A DNA stretch of 64,000 nt from an uncultured Oscillospiraceae bacterium (GCA_947629775.1 CANRFA010000004.1:62001-126000); one strand, 5' to 3'; numbered from the stretch's first letter, positions 36,330 to 45,934 are shown. Notes: generated by a model not told the origin, from the letters alone. Numbers and translations: made by a program.

Positions 36330-38945
36330 ATGGAGAAACTGGCGTTCCTTTTGACCATGGCCGGGTTTAAGATCGACGATGCGGTGCCTGTCAGCCGGCA
36401 GGAGACGGTGCGCTGGAGAGATGCCTTTTTAACCTCGCCCTACGATACGCTCTACTCCCTGGGATTTCAGGGGCTGCCGGACTGTTTTGACGCCTGCGGC
36501 CGGTTCCTGTGCCAGCTGGCCGAGCAGTTTACGGAGGATCTGTCCCGCACCCCGGGCCTGGAGCTGACCCGCCAGGAGACGGAGGTGGTCCTGGGGGAGG
36601 ACTCCCTGGAACTGCTGCTGGACTCTGTCCCCTTTGTGCTGGGATCCGAGTTTGTGACGGAGGAGTGGCTGTACAACCAGTACCAGGAGCTGCTGAAGGT
36701 GTTCCGGCGGGAGATCGCCGCCAGCGAGGACCGGGTGGAGGTCTATCTGGCGGACCGGAGCCAGAAACTTCACGTGCCGGAACGGATCTTCTTCCATCTG
36801 GTGGAGAACCGGGAGGGAGAGGACAGCGAAAACTTCCCCTTTGCGTTTCTGGCCACCTACGCCACCCGCACGGAGAACAACCGGGTGCGCCATACCCCCC
36901 TGCAGTATGCCCTGATTGAATTCAAGGGCGAACAGAAGAAGCTGCTGGAGCTGCTGGCCTGCCTGGACCGGGCGGCGGAGGTCTCCCCTCTGATCAACGG
37001 CTTCATGTGTTCCGGGGAGCTGTTCCACCCGCTGAGGCTGACAGCGGCGGAGGCCTATCAGTTCCTGAAGGACGTTCCCAGGCTGGAGGCCACGGGAATC
37101 CTCTGCCGGATTCCCAACTGGTGGAAGAAGCGCTACAGCTCCGTGCAGGCCATGATGAAGGTCGGGGAGGAAAAACCGTCTCTGTTCGGCATGAACGCCC
37201 TGCTGTCCCTGGTCCCCGCTATGTCCGTGGGCGGCGTGCCCCTGACAGAGGAGGACGTGCGGCTCCTGCTGGCCCAGACGGAGGGCCTGTTCTTCCTCAA
37301 GGGCCGCTGGGTGGAAGTGGACCACGACCGGCTGCGCAGCCTGCTGGAGATGATGGAGGGGAAGCAGGGTCAGGAGATCACGCTTCTGGACGCCCTGCGC
37401 ATGACCATTCGCAGCGAGGACGAGGAGAGTCCGGACGCGGATATGGGGGTCATTCTCACCAACGGAAAGTGGCTCAGCGACCTGCTGCAGAGCCTGCGCA
37501 ACCCGGGGAAACTGGAGATGATCGACCCGCCGCCCGGCTTCCACGGCACCCTGCGGCCCTATCAGCGCACCGGCTTCAACTGGCTGCGGGTCATGAGCCA
37601 GCTGGGCTTTGGCGCCTGTCTGGCGGACGACATGGGCCTTGGCAAGACGGTGCAGATCCTGGCTTACCTGGAGCAGCTGCGCGCGGAAAAGCCGGATGCC
37701 CGGGTGCTGCTGGCGGTGCCGGCCTCCCTCCTGGGCAACTGGGAGAGCGAGACCCGGAAATTTGCCCCGGAGCTGAGCCTGGAAGTGCTGCACGGAGCTT
37801 CCTCCCGGGTGCTGAAGGACAGGCTGGCCAGCTCCAATGCCTTCCTTACCATTACCACCTACCAGCGCATCCGGACCATCGAGGGGCTGATGGACCAGAG
37901 CTGGGACTGCGTGATTCTGGACGAGGCCCAGGCCATCAAGAATCCGAAAGCCAAGTCCACCCAGGCGGTGAAGCAGCTGAAGTGCGGCATGCGCATCGCC
38001 ATGACCGGCACCCCCATCGAAAACGACCTCTCCAATCTGTGGTCCCTCTTCGATTTCCTGGACAAGGGCCTGCTGGGCAGTTCCGGGGAGTTCGCCGGGT
38101 TCTGCAACGGTCTGGAGCAGCGGCCGGAGGGCTACGCCCGCCTGAAGAATATGATTTCCCCCTTCCTCCTGCGCCGGGTGAAGACGGACCGGCGGATCAT
38201 CAGCGATCTCCCGGACAAGCTGGAGCGGGTGGACCACGTGGAGATGTCCAAGAAGCAGATCGTGCTCTACCGGGATCTGCTGAAGAAGACGGAGAACAAA
38301 CTGCTCAGCAGCGAGGGCATGGAGCGCCGGGGCCTGGTGCTGAGCCTGATCCTCCATCTGAAGCAGATCTGCAACCACCCGGACCAGTTCCTGGGGCAGC
38401 AGGAGTACAGCCCCGCCCAGAGCGGAAAGTTCCTGATGCTGAAGGACCTGGCGGAGACCGTCTTCGAAAAGCGGGAGCGGATGCTGGTGTTCACCCAGTT
38501 CCGGGAGATCACAAAGTATCTGGACGACTTCCTGTACGATGTCTTTGGCATCCGGGGCGGCGTGATTCACGGCCAGGTGCCGGTGGCCGAGCGCACGAAG
38601 CTGGTGGAGCAGTTCCAGAGCGATACCTACGTGCCCTACATGATCCTGTCCGTCAAGGCGGGAGGCACCGGCCTCAACCTGACCCGGGCCAACCATGTGG
38701 TGCACTTTGACCGCTGGTGGAATCCGGCTGTGGAGAACCAGGCCACGGACCGGGCGTTCCGCATCGGACAGCAGAAGAACGTCTACGTGCACAAGTTCGT
38801 GTGCCAGGGCAGCGTGGAGGAAAAAATTGACACCCTCATCAACTCCAAGAAGGAGCTGGCGGAGAATGTCATCGGATCCGGAGGCGAGAAGTGGATTACG
38901 GAGCTTGGCAACGACGAGCTGATGTCGCTGCTGCGGCTGGACTGA
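36330..38945 (+). CDS. SNF2-family DEAD/DEAH ATPase (helicase-like)
   Basis: The 871-residue protein has a long N-terminal region of unknown fold (1 to about 400), then a complete SNF2 motor. Motif I is ADDMGLGKTVQ, motif II DEAQAIKNP, motif III MTGTPIENDLSNLWSLF, motif V GGTGLNLTRAN and motif VI QATDRAFRIGQ. Such bacterial Snf2 proteins remodel protein-DNA complexes. A SWIM-finger protein gene follows after 15 bases, and bacterial Snf2 proteins often carry or neighbour a SWIM domain, so the two probably work together. Confidence 0.92.
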   Translation: MEKLAFLLTMAGFKIDDAVPVSRQETVRWRDAFLTSPYDTLYSLGFQGLPDCFDACGRFLCQLAEQFTEDLSRTPGLELTRQETEVVLGEDSLELLLDSVPFVLGSEFVTEEWLYNQYQELLKVFRREIAASEDRVEVYLADRSQKLHVPERIFFHLVENREGEDSENFPFAFLATYATRTENNRVRHTPLQYALIEFKGEQKKLLELLACLDRAAEVSPLINGFMCSGELFHPLRLTAAEAYQFLKDVPRLEATGILCRIPNWWKKRYSSVQAMMKVGEEKPSLFGMNALLSLVPAMSVGGVPLTEEDVRLLLAQTEGLFFLKGRWVEVDHDRLRSLLEMMEGKQGQEITLLDALRMTIRSEDEESPDADMGVILTNGKWLSDLLQSLRNPGKLEMIDPPPGFHGTLRPYQRTGFNWLRVMSQLGFGACLADDMGLGKTVQILAYLEQLRAEKPDARVLLAVPASLLGNWESETRKFAPELSLEVLHGASSRVLKDRLASSNAFLTITTYQRIRTIEGLMDQSWDCVILDEAQAIKNPKAKSTQAVKQLKCGMRIAMTGTPIENDLSNLWSLFDFLDKGLLGSSGEFAGFCNGLEQRPEGYARLKNMISPFLLRRVKTDRRIISDLPDKLERVDHVEMSKKQIVLYRDLLKKTENKLLSSEGMERRGLVLSLILHLKQICNHPDQFLGQQEYSPAQSGKFLMLKDLAETVFEKRERMLVFTQFREITKYLDDFLYDVFGIRGGVIHGQVPVAERTKLVEQFQSDTYVPYMILSVKAGGTGLNLTRANHVVHFDRWWNPAVENQATDRAFRIGQQKNVYVHKFVCQGSVEEKIDTLINSKKELAENVIGSGGEKWITELGNDELMSLLRLD

Positions 38946-38960
38946 GAGGAGGAACGGGTC

Positions 38961-39689
38961 ATGGCACAGCGGTACTGGGATGAGGTTCACTATTCCCAGC
39001 CTACGACGGAAGAGCTGAAGAGCAAGGCGGACCGGAGCAATCAGCAGGCCCGGAAGAAGGGGCAGCAGTACGACCCGGTGATTCTGGAGGGCAGGGTCAT
39101 TGCCCGCAGCTGGTGGGGCAAGGCCTGGTGCGCGAATCTGGAGCAGTACGCGGATTACGGCTCCCGGCTTCCCCGGGGGCAGCACTATGTGCGCAGCGGC
39201 GCCGTGCTGGATCTGCAGATCCGGAAGGGAAAGATTCAGGCCAGGGTGCAGGGGCGGCGGGCCACCCCCTACAAGGTGGAAATCCGCATCAGCCCCCTCT
39301 CCGAGGAGCGCTGCCAGGAGATCATTCAGCGCTGCAGCCGGCGCATCGAATCCCTGGAGGCCCTGGTGGCGGGCAAATTCCCGGAGGAGCTGAAGGATGT
39401 CTTTACCGGAGAGGGAGGCCTGTTCCCCACGCCCCGGGAGATCTCCTTCAGCTGCAGCTGCCCGGACTGGGCCGTGATGTGCAAGCATGTGGCGGGAGCC
39501 CTCTACGGCGTAGGGGCCCGCCTGGACCGGGATCCCATGCTGTTTTTCACCCTGCGGGGCATTGACGCGGAAAAATTCACCGGCGTGGCCATCTCCAACC
39601 GGGTGAGCAGCATGCTGGCCAACGCCGACCGGCCCAGCAGCCGCATCATCACGACCGCGGGCTGGGAGGAGCTGTTCGGGGTGCTGTGA
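38961..39689 (+). CDS. SWIM zinc-finger protein
   Basis: The 242-residue protein contains a SWIM finger, CxC...CxH, with C165, C167, C174 and H176 (FSCSCPDWAVMCKH). SWIM domains bind DNA or proteins. The N-terminal part has a conserved RSWWGKAWCANLEQY. It is co-transcribed with the SNF2 ATPase (15-base gap, AGAGGAGGAAC before ATG) and is probably its accessory subunit. Its last 41 bases overlap the end of the convergent MATE gene. Confidence 0.88.
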   Translation: MAQRYWDEVHYSQPTTEELKSKADRSNQQARKKGQQYDPVILEGRVIARSWWGKAWCANLEQYADYGSRLPRGQHYVRSGAVLDLQIRKGKIQARVQGRRATPYKVEIRISPLSEERCQEIIQRCSRRIESLEALVAGKFPEELKDVFTGEGGLFPTPREISFSCSCPDWAVMCKHVAGALYGVGARLDRDPMLFFTLRGIDAEKFTGVAISNRVSSMLANADRPSSRIITTAGWEELFGVL

Positions 39690-41031
39690 GGCCGGCCTTC
39701 CGGTCCTCCCGCTCCAGACGGAGGAACATGACGAGAAACATCAGAATCTGAACCAGGCTGGACATGGGGGTCGCCAGTCCGATGCGGAAGAGGGTGACCC
39801 CCTCCGTGCGGCTCATCAGCCAGGCCACGGGGGTGCGGACCAGAAGGGCCCCCACCAGCCCCTGGACCATGACGAAGAAGGTGTGCTCTCTGCCGTTGAA
39901 GTAGCCGATCATGCAGAAGAGAACGGCGGTCAGCAGGCAGTCGATGCCGTAGGCCTTCAGATAGCTCTGAGCCTGGGCGATGACGGCCGCGTCCCGGATG
40001 AAGATTCCCGCCAGCAGGTCTCCGTGGAAGAAACTGAGCCAGAACATGCCGGCGCCGATGCACAGCGAGAGGGCCACGCCGCAGCCCAGGGCCCGCCTGG
40101 CCCGGGCGGGATTGCCGGCGCCCATGTTCTGGGCCACGAAGGCGGACATGGACTGGCCGAAGGCGGACGGGACCAGCATGAGGAAGGCGCAGACCTTTTC
40201 CCCTACCCCGATGGCGGCGGAGGATACCACCCCGAAGCCGTTGACGATGGTCTGGATCAGCAGGAAGGAGAACCCGACCAGCAGTTCCTGCAGAGCGATG
40301 GGCCACCCCAGTTTCAGTTCCTTGCCCACGATGGCCGGATCCCAGCGGATGAAGCGCCAGGAGAAGGTGAAGGGCAGGGAGCGGCGGCGGATCAGGAGCA
40401 GAGAGATCACCACGCTGACCGCCTGGGCCAGCACGGTAGCCAGGGCGGCCCCAGCGGCTCCCAGGCCGAAGCCAGCCACGAAGAGCAGATCGCCGGCGAT
40501 ATTGATGCAGCAGGCGATAGCCACCGTCAGCAGAGGCGTCCGGGAGTCCCCGATGCCCCGGAAGGTGCTGCCCAGCGTGTTGTAGGCCACGATGAAGACG
40601 GCGCCCCCGCCGCAGATGCGGATGTAGGTGGAGGCCTGGCGGAAGGCTTCCGCCGGCGCCTTCATCAGAGTCGCCAGCGGGCCTGCGAAGACCACCAGCA
40701 GAACGGTGAGCAGGGCGGCGAGAACCGCGGAGAGGAAGATGCCTCCTCCGATGGCCTGACCCGCCCGCTGAGGGCGGCCTTCTCCGATGGATTCTCCCAC
40801 CAGGATGGTGATGCCCATGGCGAGGCCGGTCACCACCATGGTGGCGGTGGACATCAGCATGCTGCCGGTGGCGACGCCGGAGGCGTCCTCCGTGAGGGCG
40901 AAGCGCCCCACAACCAGCAGATCCACGGCCCCGTAAAGGGCCTGCAGGATCAGCGCCAGCAGGACGGGAAGCGCGAAGCGGACCAGGGTGCTGAGAATGC
41001 TTCCCCGAGTCAGATCAAGCGGTTTTGCCAT
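39649..41031 (-). CDS. MATE-family multidrug/metabolite efflux transporter
   Basis: The 460-residue protein has about twelve predicted membrane segments in two related halves. It starts MAKPLDLTRGSILSTLVRFALPVL, a typical MATE opening, with the SGVATGSMLMSTATMVVTGLAMGIT-type first half (shown by key residues only). MATE pumps export cationic compounds by Na+ or H+ antiport. The start has GGAGG upstream. The gene end overlaps the SWIM gene tail by 41 bases on the opposite strand, with no terminator between. Substrate unknown. Confidence 0.9.
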   Translation of the reverse strand: MAKPLDLTRGSILSTLVRFALPVLLALILQALYGAVDLLVVGRFALTEDASGVATGSMLMSTATMVVTGLAMGITILVGESIGEGRPQRAGQAIGGGIFLSAVLAALLTVLLVVFAGPLATLMKAPAEAFRQASTYIRICGGGAVFIVAYNTLGSTFRGIGDSRTPLLTVAIACCINIAGDLLFVAGFGLGAAGAALATVLAQAVSVVISLLLIRRRSLPFTFSWRFIRWDPAIVGKELKLGWPIALQELLVGFSFLLIQTIVNGFGVVSSAAIGVGEKVCAFLMLVPSAFGQSMSAFVAQNMGAGNPARARRALGCGVALSLCIGAGMFWLSFFHGDLLAGIFIRDAAVIAQAQSYLKAYGIDCLLTAVLFCMIGYFNGREHTFFVMVQGLVGALLVRTPVAWLMSRTEGVTLFRIGLATPMSSLVQILMFLVMFLRLEREDRKAGLTAPRTAPPSPRS

Positions 41032-41145
41032 GATGGACCTCCAGAACGGGCGGACGCGCCCGGATATCGGGAGGGATTCTACCCGCCCGAGGGGCGAATG
41101 TCAACCGGGAAACCCGGAATTCCGGGCCGCGGGGGAGGATGAACC

Positions 41146-41913
41146 ATGCGGATTATCGCAGCGCCGGCGAAGAAGATGAACATGGACCTGGACGGATTCG
41201 CTCCGGAGGGGCTGCCCCGGTTTCTGGAGAAGACCCGGGTACTGCTGGCGGCTCTGCGGGAGATGACTCCGGAGCAGCTGCAGAAGCTCTGGAAGTGCAG
41301 CGACGCCCTGGCGGCGCTCAACGTGGAGCGGCTGGCGGACATGGATCTGGAGCGGCGGCTGACGCCGGCGGTGATGGCCTACGAGGGGCTTCAGTACCGG
41401 TATCTGGCGCCCGGGGTGCTGGAGACGGAGCAGCTGGACTACCTGCGCTGCCACCTGCGGATTCTCTCCGGATTTTATGGTCTGCTGTCCCCCTTCGATG
41501 GAGTGACCCCCTACCGGCTGGAGATGCAGGCGAAGCTGCGGGTGGAGGGCTGCCGGGATCTCTACGGATTCTGGGGGTCCGACCTGGCCCGGGCGCTGGC
41601 GGAGGAGACCGACCTCGTCATCAACCTGGCCTCCCGGGAGTACAGCCGGGCGGTGGAGCCCTTTCTGCCCGCCTCCGTGCGCTTTGTCACCTGTACCTTC
41701 GGCGAGGAAAAGGACGGGAAGGTGGTGGAGAAGGGAGGGGCCTGCAAGATGGCCCGCGGACAGATGACCCGCTGGATGGCGCAGGAGGGGATTACCCGGG
41801 CGGAAGATCTGAAGGAATTCCGCGATCTGGATTACCGCTTTGCCCCCGCCCGCTCCGGGGAAAACCACCTTGTTTTCCTGAAAGAGCCGGCGCAGCGGAA
41901 GCCGCGCGGCTGA
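41146..41913 (+). CDS. yaaA: YaaA family peroxide-stress protein
   Basis: YaaA limits free iron and DNA damage under peroxide stress in E. coli and has a DNA-binding fold. The 255-residue protein shows MRIIAAPAKKM, ALMAYEG-type (AVMAYEGLQYRYL), LRILSGFYGLLSPFDGV, PYRLEM, INLASREYSRAV and KMARGQMTRWM signatures in order. It begins with a GGGGGAGG-type Shine-Dalgarno. The macro-domain gene follows after 28 bases in the same direction, which suggests an operon. Confidence 0.9.
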   Translation: MRIIAAPAKKMNMDLDGFAPEGLPRFLEKTRVLLAALREMTPEQLQKLWKCSDALAALNVERLADMDLERRLTPAVMAYEGLQYRYLAPGVLETEQLDYLRCHLRILSGFYGLLSPFDGVTPYRLEMQAKLRVEGCRDLYGFWGSDLARALAEETDLVINLASREYSRAVEPFLPASVRFVTCTFGEEKDGKVVEKGGACKMARGQMTRWMAQEGITRAEDLKEFRDLDYRFAPARSGENHLVFLKEPAQRKPRG

Positions 41914-41941
41914 ACTGAGAGAAAGAAGGAGGCAGAGAACG

Positions 41942-43099
41942 ATGCCCTTTACCATCATACGGGGCGACATTACCCGTCAGAAGACGGATGCCATTGTCAA
42001 CAGCGCCAACCCGAAACCCATCGTCGGCTATGGAGTGGATCAGGGAATTCACGACAGGGCGGGACCGGACCTGCTGGAGGCCCGGCGGCGGATCGGAGCG
42101 CTGGCCGTGAGCCAGGCCGGCATTACGCTGGGGTACCGGCTCAAGGCCCGTTATGTGATCCATGCGGTGGGACCCGTCTGGAAGGACGGCACCCAGGGAG
42201 AGGAGGAACAGCTCCGGCTCTGCTATGCGAACGCTCTCCGGGTGGCGGAGGAAAACAACTGCCGCTCCATCTCCTTTCCCCTGATCTCCGCCGGAAACTG
42301 CGGGTTCCCCCGGCAGCGGGCTCTGGAGATCGCGCTTGACGCCTTCCGGGACTTCCTGGAAGAGCACGAGATGGACATTGTTCTGACCGTTTTCGGTAAG
42401 GAGACCTTCCGTCTCTCCGGCGAAATGGCCCAGGCGGTGGAGAGCTACATCGACGACAACTATGTCCGCAGCGCCCTCAGCATGGAGTACCGGATGGAAG
42501 AGGGCGAGGTGCCGGAGGAAGAGGATTTCTACCGCCGGATGCGGGAGCGGCGGGAGGAGAATCTCCGCCAGCGCATGGAAGACTACGGCATGCCGCTGGA
42601 AGCGCCGTCCTCCCCTCAGGCACCCCTGCGGGATCTGGAGGCCGACCTTGCGTCCCGTCCTTTCAGATCGGAGAAAAAGGCGCCGCGGAAGGTGGAGGCC
42701 CCCAGGGTGTCCGGCGTGTCGAAGGATCTGGAGGAAAAAATGAGCATGCTGGACGCCAGTTTCTCCGAGACCCTGCTGACGCTGATCGATCAGAAGGGAC
42801 TGAAGGATCCGGAGGTCTACAAGAAGGCCAATCTGGACCGGAAGCTGTTCTCCAAGATCCGCAGCAACCCCAGGTACCGTCCCAGCAAGCCGGTGGCGGT
42901 GGCCCTCGCTGTTGCCCTGGAACTGAATATGGACGGGATCCGGGATCTGGTCGGCCGGGCGGGCTACTCGATGACCCACAGCAGCAAGTTTGATACCATT
43001 GTGGAGTGCTGTGTGGAGCACGGGGTCTATAACATCTTCGAAATGAACGAATATCTGTTCCACTGGGATCAGCCCCTGCTGGGAAGTCTTCGCCAGTAA
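41942..43099 (+). CDS. Macro-domain protein with C-terminal helical (HTH-like) domain
   Basis: The 385 residues fall into two domains joined by a charged linker. Residues 1 to about 165 form a macro domain (GDITRQKTDAIVNSANPK, IHDRAGPDLLEAR, YVIHAVGP, FPLISAGNCGFP), a fold that binds or hydrolyses ADP-ribose adducts. The usual GGGVDxAIH loop reads VGYGVDQGIH. Residues about 265-385 form a helical domain (FSETLLTLIDQKGL, VYKKANLDRKLFSKIR, KPVAVALAVALELN) that resembles a small DNA-binding repressor domain found in many clostridial proteins. The combination suggests a sensor or regulator of ADP-ribose signals; this is inference. Confidence 0.8.
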   Translation: MPFTIIRGDITRQKTDAIVNSANPKPIVGYGVDQGIHDRAGPDLLEARRRIGALAVSQAGITLGYRLKARYVIHAVGPVWKDGTQGEEEQLRLCYANALRVAEENNCRSISFPLISAGNCGFPRQRALEIALDAFRDFLEEHEMDIVLTVFGKETFRLSGEMAQAVESYIDDNYVRSALSMEYRMEEGEVPEEEDFYRRMRERREENLRQRMEDYGMPLEAPSSPQAPLRDLEADLASRPFRSEKKAPRKVEAPRVSGVSKDLEEKMSMLDASFSETLLTLIDQKGLKDPEVYKKANLDRKLFSKIRSNPRYRPSKPVAVALAVALELNMDGIRDLVGRAGYSMTHSSKFDTIVECCVEHGVYNIFEMNEYLFHWDQPLLGSLRQ

Positions 43100-43157
43100 A
43101 AGAAGCGGCGGGGATTCCACGACCCCGGACCGCCTGTCCGGCAGAAAGAGAAACCAG

Positions 43158-43201
43158 AAGCCCCCGCGTCCGCCGTTTCTTCGGCAGGCGCGGGGGCTTT
43201 G
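43158..43201 (+). terminator. Terminator between the macro-domain gene and the second amidohydrolase
   Basis: AAGCCCCCGCG, a small interruption, CGCCG, loop TTTCTT, CGGC, then CGCGGGGGCTTT. It is usable from both strands and lies between converging genes. Confidence 0.8.
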
Positions 43202-43224
43202 TTCTGTCCGGTTGAGGGAAGCTG

Positions 43225-44406
43225 TCAGGGAGTTCCGGGGTGGAAGTCTTCCTTCAGTCCCCGGATCCGCTGGGGATCGGAGAAGATGCGGGCGATCTGG
43301 CAGGCGATGAGGGCGGCGCCGTCCGCCAGGGCCCGGTGGGCCCGTTCCGTCTTCATGGCGGAGGCGAAGGCCCGGGTGTGAATGGCGACGCCCCGGTCCA
43401 CTACCTGCAGGCAGGGATGGAAGGTGGGACAGACGAAGCTGACGTTGCCCACGTCCGAGGAGCCGAAGATGATGGAGGGATCCCCGTTCAGGGGCAGTCC
43501 CAGGTCCCGGAAGACCTCCTCCAGGCTCTCCAGACCGGTCCGGTTGGGGACCAGATTGTCATAGGGCTCCGCGGTGGCGGATTTCTCCCAGGTGGTCTGG
43601 GTGGCGATGGCGGCCCCCCGGGCGCAGTCGTCCACCATGCGGATCACATCGTTGAGGTAGACCCGATCCAGCGCCCGCACATAGACCTCTGCCGTGGCCT
43701 CCTCCGGCACGATATTGGGAGCCTCGCCGCCGTTGCGGATCACGCTGTGCATGCGCACATCCGGTTTTACGTGCTGGCGGAGCATGTCCATGGCGTGGAG
43801 CATGAGCATGGCGCCGTTGAGGGCGTTGCGCCCCTCCCAGGGGGCGTTGGAGGCATGGGCAGGGCGGCCGTGGAAGGTGTAGAGGAAGGAGTCCATGGCC
43901 AGAAGCTTCGGGGCCAGCAGATTCTGATCGTACAGGTGAACCATCATCGCCATGTCGTAGGGGGCGAAGATCCCCTGCTTCACCATCAGGGCCTTGCCTC
44001 CGATGTCCTCCTCCATGGGAGTGCCCACCAGGTGGATGTCCGCGTCCAGCCGGTCCTGAAGAGGGCCGAGGACCAGAGCGGCCAGCAGGCTGATGGAGCC
44101 GCTGAGGCAGTGCCCGCAGGCGTGGCCCAGTTCCGGCAGGGCGTCGTATTCCGTGAGGATGGCGATTTTGTGGCTGTGGGTGTCCGGCCCCAGAACCGCG
44201 CGGAAGGCGGTGGGAAGACCGGCAAAGGGAGTCTCTACCCGGTAGCCGCGCTCCCGGAGCAGGCCGGTCAGGGTACGGCAGGTTTCCGTCTCCTGACCGG
44301 AGATCTCGGGATGATCTGCCAGGTGGTCGTTGAGGGCACACAGGGCGGGCAGATCCGTCTGAATGGACGCCAGCAGAACGGCTTTCAGATCGTTGTAGGA
44401 AACCAT
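43225..44406 (-). CDS. M20-family amidohydrolase (AbgB-like)
   Basis: Metal-dependent amidohydrolase related to aminobenzoyl-glutamate or N-acyl-dipeptide hydrolases. The 393-residue protein shows LADHPEISGQE, LTEYDALPELGHACGHCLSG with the metal-binding DA..GHACGH, TPMEEDIGGKALMV, the dimerisation-type HGRPAHASNAPWEGRNAL, and FGSSDVGNVSF late. ATG 44406 has GGGAGG upstream. It follows the YfcC-like transporter after 16 bases, so uptake and hydrolysis of the same amide substrate is likely. Confidence 0.88.
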   Translation of the reverse strand: MVSYNDLKAVLLASIQTDLPALCALNDHLADHPEISGQETETCRTLTGLLRERGYRVETPFAGLPTAFRAVLGPDTHSHKIAILTEYDALPELGHACGHCLSGSISLLAALVLGPLQDRLDADIHLVGTPMEEDIGGKALMVKQGIFAPYDMAMMVHLYDQNLLAPKLLAMDSFLYTFHGRPAHASNAPWEGRNALNGAMLMLHAMDMLRQHVKPDVRMHSVIRNGGEAPNIVPEEATAEVYVRALDRVYLNDVIRMVDDCARGAAIATQTTWEKSATAEPYDNLVPNRTGLESLEEVFRDLGLPLNGDPSIIFGSSDVGNVSFVCPTFHPCLQVVDRGVAIHTRAFASAMKTERAHRALADGAALIACQIARIFSDPQRIRGLKEDFHPGTP

Positions 44407-44422
44407 CGGCTGCCTCCCGGAC

Positions 44423-45820
44423 TCAGAAGGGACCAAGGCCGCTGACGTGGGCCGCGATCACGAAGATGGCGCCGATCAGGTACTCCAGTCCGATGAGAGG
44501 CAGAATCCACTTTGCCCACTTGGCCCAGGGAATCTTGGCCAGGGCCAGGCCAGCCATGAAGTAGCCGGAGGTGGGGGAGAAGATGTTGGAGATGCCGTCG
44601 CCCAGCTGGAAGGCGATGCAGGCGGTCTGGCGGGTGACTCCTACCAGGTCGCCAAGGGGCGCCATGATGGGGATGGAGACCGCCGCCTGGCCGGAGCCGG
44701 AGGGAACGATAAAGTTGAGCAGGCACTGGAAGACGTACATGCCAACCGCGGAGACGATGGCGGGCAGCATGCCGAGACCGGCGGCGGCCGCATAGAGGAT
44801 GGTATGCAGGATGCTGCCCTCCGTGAGGATGACCAGCACGGCCCGGGCAAAGCCCACCACCAGGGCGCCGGAGGCGATTTCTCCCATGCCCTTGGCGAAG
44901 ACCCCGGCCCAGTTGTTGAAGCCCATGCGGGCCACGATCCCGACCACCATGGACATGCCGAGGAAGAGACCGGCGATTTCGTTCATGTACCATCCCCATT
45001 GGATGACCCCGTAGATCAGAAGCACGATGGAGGCCAGGAAGACCAGAAGAATGATTTTCTCTGTGGTCCCGAAGGGCTGCAGGTTGTTCAGGTCGATGGC
45101 GTCCGTACGGGCCTGGTCGAAGGCGTGCATGGGAGAGCGGGTGGGATCCTGACGGACCTTCATGGCGTAGCGGAGCACGAAGGTGACCGCCACGAAGACC
45201 ATGACAATGTACATGACCACGCGGAAGGGCATCCCGGAGAGCAGAGGCAGGCCGGCGATTCCCTGGGCGACCTGGAGCGTGAAGGGGTTCATGAAGGCTC
45301 CGGCGAAGCCGGCGCCGGCCCCGCAGAAGACGATGGCGGTGCCCACGATGGAGTCGTAGCCCATGGCGATGCACAGCGAGACAAAGATGGGAATGAAGGG
45401 GATGGTCTCCTCGGACATGCCGAAGATGGCGCCGCCCAGAGAGAAGAGAACCATGAGGATGGGGATGATGATGATGGTGGCGCCCTTCATCACCTCGATC
45501 AGCTTGCCCACGCCGGCCTCAATGGCCCGGGTTTCCTGCAGGACGGCGAAGGCGCCGCCGATGATGAAGATAAAGAAGATGATCTGAGCCGACTCCAGCA
45601 TGCCGCGGGGAACCGCGGTGAGGAAGCTCATGAGGGTTGCGGGGGACTGCGGGACGCTGTGGAAGGTGGTGGCGTCCACCACTTCCCGGCCGGCCACCTC
45701 CGTCATGTCATACTGGCCGGCGGGCACGATGTAGGTCAGCACGCAGCTGATGAGAATCAGGGCCAGCAGCAGGATGTAGACGTGGGGAACGGCGAACTTT
45801 TTCTTTTCTTTCGTCTGCAA
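44423..45820 (-). CDS. YfcC-family (DcuC-like) membrane transporter
   Basis: The 465-residue protein has about 12 hydrophobic segments and the family hallmarks VPAGQYDM near the N terminus, the glycine-rich GAGAGFAGAFMNPFT and the late PSGSGQAAVSIPIMAPLGD. YfcC/DcuC-type carriers move dicarboxylates, basic amino acids or small peptides. Start TTG 45818-45820 has GGGAGGG seven bases upstream. It forms a two-gene unit with the amidohydrolase. The substrate cannot be told from sequence; an N-acyl amino acid or dipeptide fits the partner. Confidence 0.85.
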   Translation of the reverse strand: MQTKEKKKFAVPHVYILLLALILISCVLTYIVPAGQYDMTEVAGREVVDATTFHSVPQSPATLMSFLTAVPRGMLESAQIIFFIFIIGGAFAVLQETRAIEAGVGKLIEVMKGATIIIIPILMVLFSLGGAIFGMSEETIPFIPIFVSLCIAMGYDSIVGTAIVFCGAGAGFAGAFMNPFTLQVAQGIAGLPLLSGMPFRVVMYIVMVFVAVTFVLRYAMKVRQDPTRSPMHAFDQARTDAIDLNNLQPFGTTEKIILLVFLASIVLLIYGVIQWGWYMNEIAGLFLGMSMVVGIVARMGFNNWAGVFAKGMGEIASGALVVGFARAVLVILTEGSILHTILYAAAAGLGMLPAIVSAVGMYVFQCLLNFIVPSGSGQAAVSIPIMAPLGDLVGVTRQTACIAFQLGDGISNIFSPTSGYFMAGLALAKIPWAKWAKWILPLIGLEYLIGAIFVIAAHVSGLGPF

Positions 45821-45851
45821 GGGCGATCCCTCCCGAATGTTTTATGGAAGT

Positions 45852-45879
45852 ATTTTACCATTCCGACTGGCCCTGCCAA
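45852..45879 (-). promoter_or_regulatory. Promoter of the transporter-amidohydrolase unit
   Basis: On the minus strand: TTGGCA (45874-45879), a 16-base spacer and TAAAAT (45852-45857). Confidence 0.6.
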
Positions 45880-45934
45880 TCCAATAAATGGGATAAAGTC
45901 TGGATTATCGCCGGATTTCGGTCAAAACAGACCG

